Below are positions 36,162-36,468 of a DNA stretch of 36,468 bases, piece after piece. The position numbers and the translations under genes are program-made. Numbering within the stretch: position 1 is the first letter of the stretch; the number at the start of each line of letters is the position of its first letter. The notes beneath the pieces are model-generated. The model ran no database searches. It had not been told where the DNA came from and was given only the letters and a program-made list of their open reading frames with translations. Source of the stretch: an uncultured Lewinella sp. (lineage in GTDB: Bacteria > Bacteroidota > Bacteroidia > Chitinophagales > Saprospiraceae); the NCBI GenBank assembly GCA_913060855.1, contig CAJXUM010000001.1:1-36468 (forward strand). The letters are read 5' to 3'.

Positions 36162-36421
36162 ATGAGAGTAGCAGTTGTTGGTGTGACCGGACTTGTCGGT
36201 ACGGTAATGTTAAAAGTTTTAGATGAGCACCAATTCCCAGTCAGCGAACTAATTCCTGTGGCATCTGCCCGTTCGATTGGTAAGAAAGTTACTTACCAAG
36301 GGAAAGAATATGGAGTAGTGGGGATGGAAACAGCCATTGAAATGAGACCCGATGTGGCGATTTTCTCGGCAGGAGGAAGCACGTCTAAAGAATGGGCTCC
36401 TAAATTTGCTGAGGTAGGAAC
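36162..36421 (+). CDS. asd: Aspartate-semialdehyde dehydrogenase, N-terminal fragment
   Basis: 86 codons remain, cut by the adapter at 36422. The start MRVAVVGVTGLVGTVMLKVL carries the NADP-binding G-x-T-G-x-V-G motif. HQFPVSELIPVAS and the loop FSAGGSTSKEWAPKFAEVG match the family right up to the point where the conserved T-x-V-x-D-N-S-S would follow. The enzyme reduces aspartyl phosphate to aspartate semialdehyde, the branch point to lysine/diaminopimelate, threonine and methionine. The longer frame from 36045 would start upstream of the promoter boxes and is rejected. The residues after 86 (LLYTSPSPRD) are translated adapter. Confidence 0.95.
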
Positions 36422-36468
36422 CTGTCTCTTATACACATCTCCGAGCCCACGAGACCGAGGCTGATCTC
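36422..36468 (-). other. Nextera read-2 adapter with i7 index, inverted (artefact)
   Basis: Exact reverse complement of bases 1-46 plus one further base. It begins with the Tn5 mosaic end CTGTCTCTTATACACATCT and runs through the read-2 primer site into the same index. Biological sequence ends at 36421. Confidence 0.98.

Overview
The window is a 36.4-kb contig from a member of the phylum Bacteroidota. It carries a type IX secretion (T9SS) plug protein, a cargo protein with a T9SS C-terminal sorting domain, a SusC-style TonB-dependent receptor with an N-terminal carboxypeptidase-regulatory-like domain, DUF5916, DUF5723 and DUF2911 proteins, and promoters of the TAnnTTTG type. Many of the proteins have the look of the Saprospiria (Lewinella-like); that finer placement is inference. 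Both ends are not biological. Bases 1-46 and 36422-36468 are an Illumina Nextera read-2 adapter plus i7 index in inverted orientation, so the genes at the two edges are cut and their terminal residues come from adapter.

Layout. 47-3300: C-terminal end of an NCS1-type permease, a lipoprotein on the minus strand, an 800-bp gap and an unknown exported protein. 3329-9578: TonB-dependent receptor, the divergent pair tadA / guaB, and a helical-repeat-like protein of unknown function. 9788-16224: a large T9SS cargo protein facing a DUF5916 outer-membrane protein, with an elaborate inverted-repeat element between them, then a MEST/PEG1-like alpha/beta hydrolase. 16525-21663: an FtsX/MacB-type permease, a DUF2911 protein, an EamA exporter and a PAS histidine kinase. 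22230-25759: a GT4 glycosyltransferase, a relic of a YWTD beta-propeller gene, 3-methyladenine DNA glycosylase and the T9SS plug protein. 26114-28994: TolC-like channel plus MacA-like adaptor (efflux operon without its pump). 29135-36421: ElaA-like acetyltransferase with a DUF5723 barrel protein, then a minus-strand run of lamin-tail protein, diacylglycerol kinase and Xaa-Pro aminopeptidase, and the start of asd.

Most genes are ordinary housekeeping or cell-envelope genes. No defence island, prophage, CRISPR array, IS element, tRNA or rRNA was recognised. The most interesting signal is non-coding. (i) A dispersed palindromic repeat with an ACTTCAGAAGT core occurs at four sites, plus one degenerate half-site. 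(ii) A 332-bp nested inverted repeat between two convergent genes (12669-13000) folds on paper into a closed, multi-branched structure. Both mismatches of its outer helix become G-U wobbles in plus-strand RNA, and its outer helix competes with a neighbouring hairpin for the same bases. (iii) A set of hairpins with purine-only or purine-rich 5' arms closes several genes; their sequence differs from site to site but the two arms match perfectly at each site.
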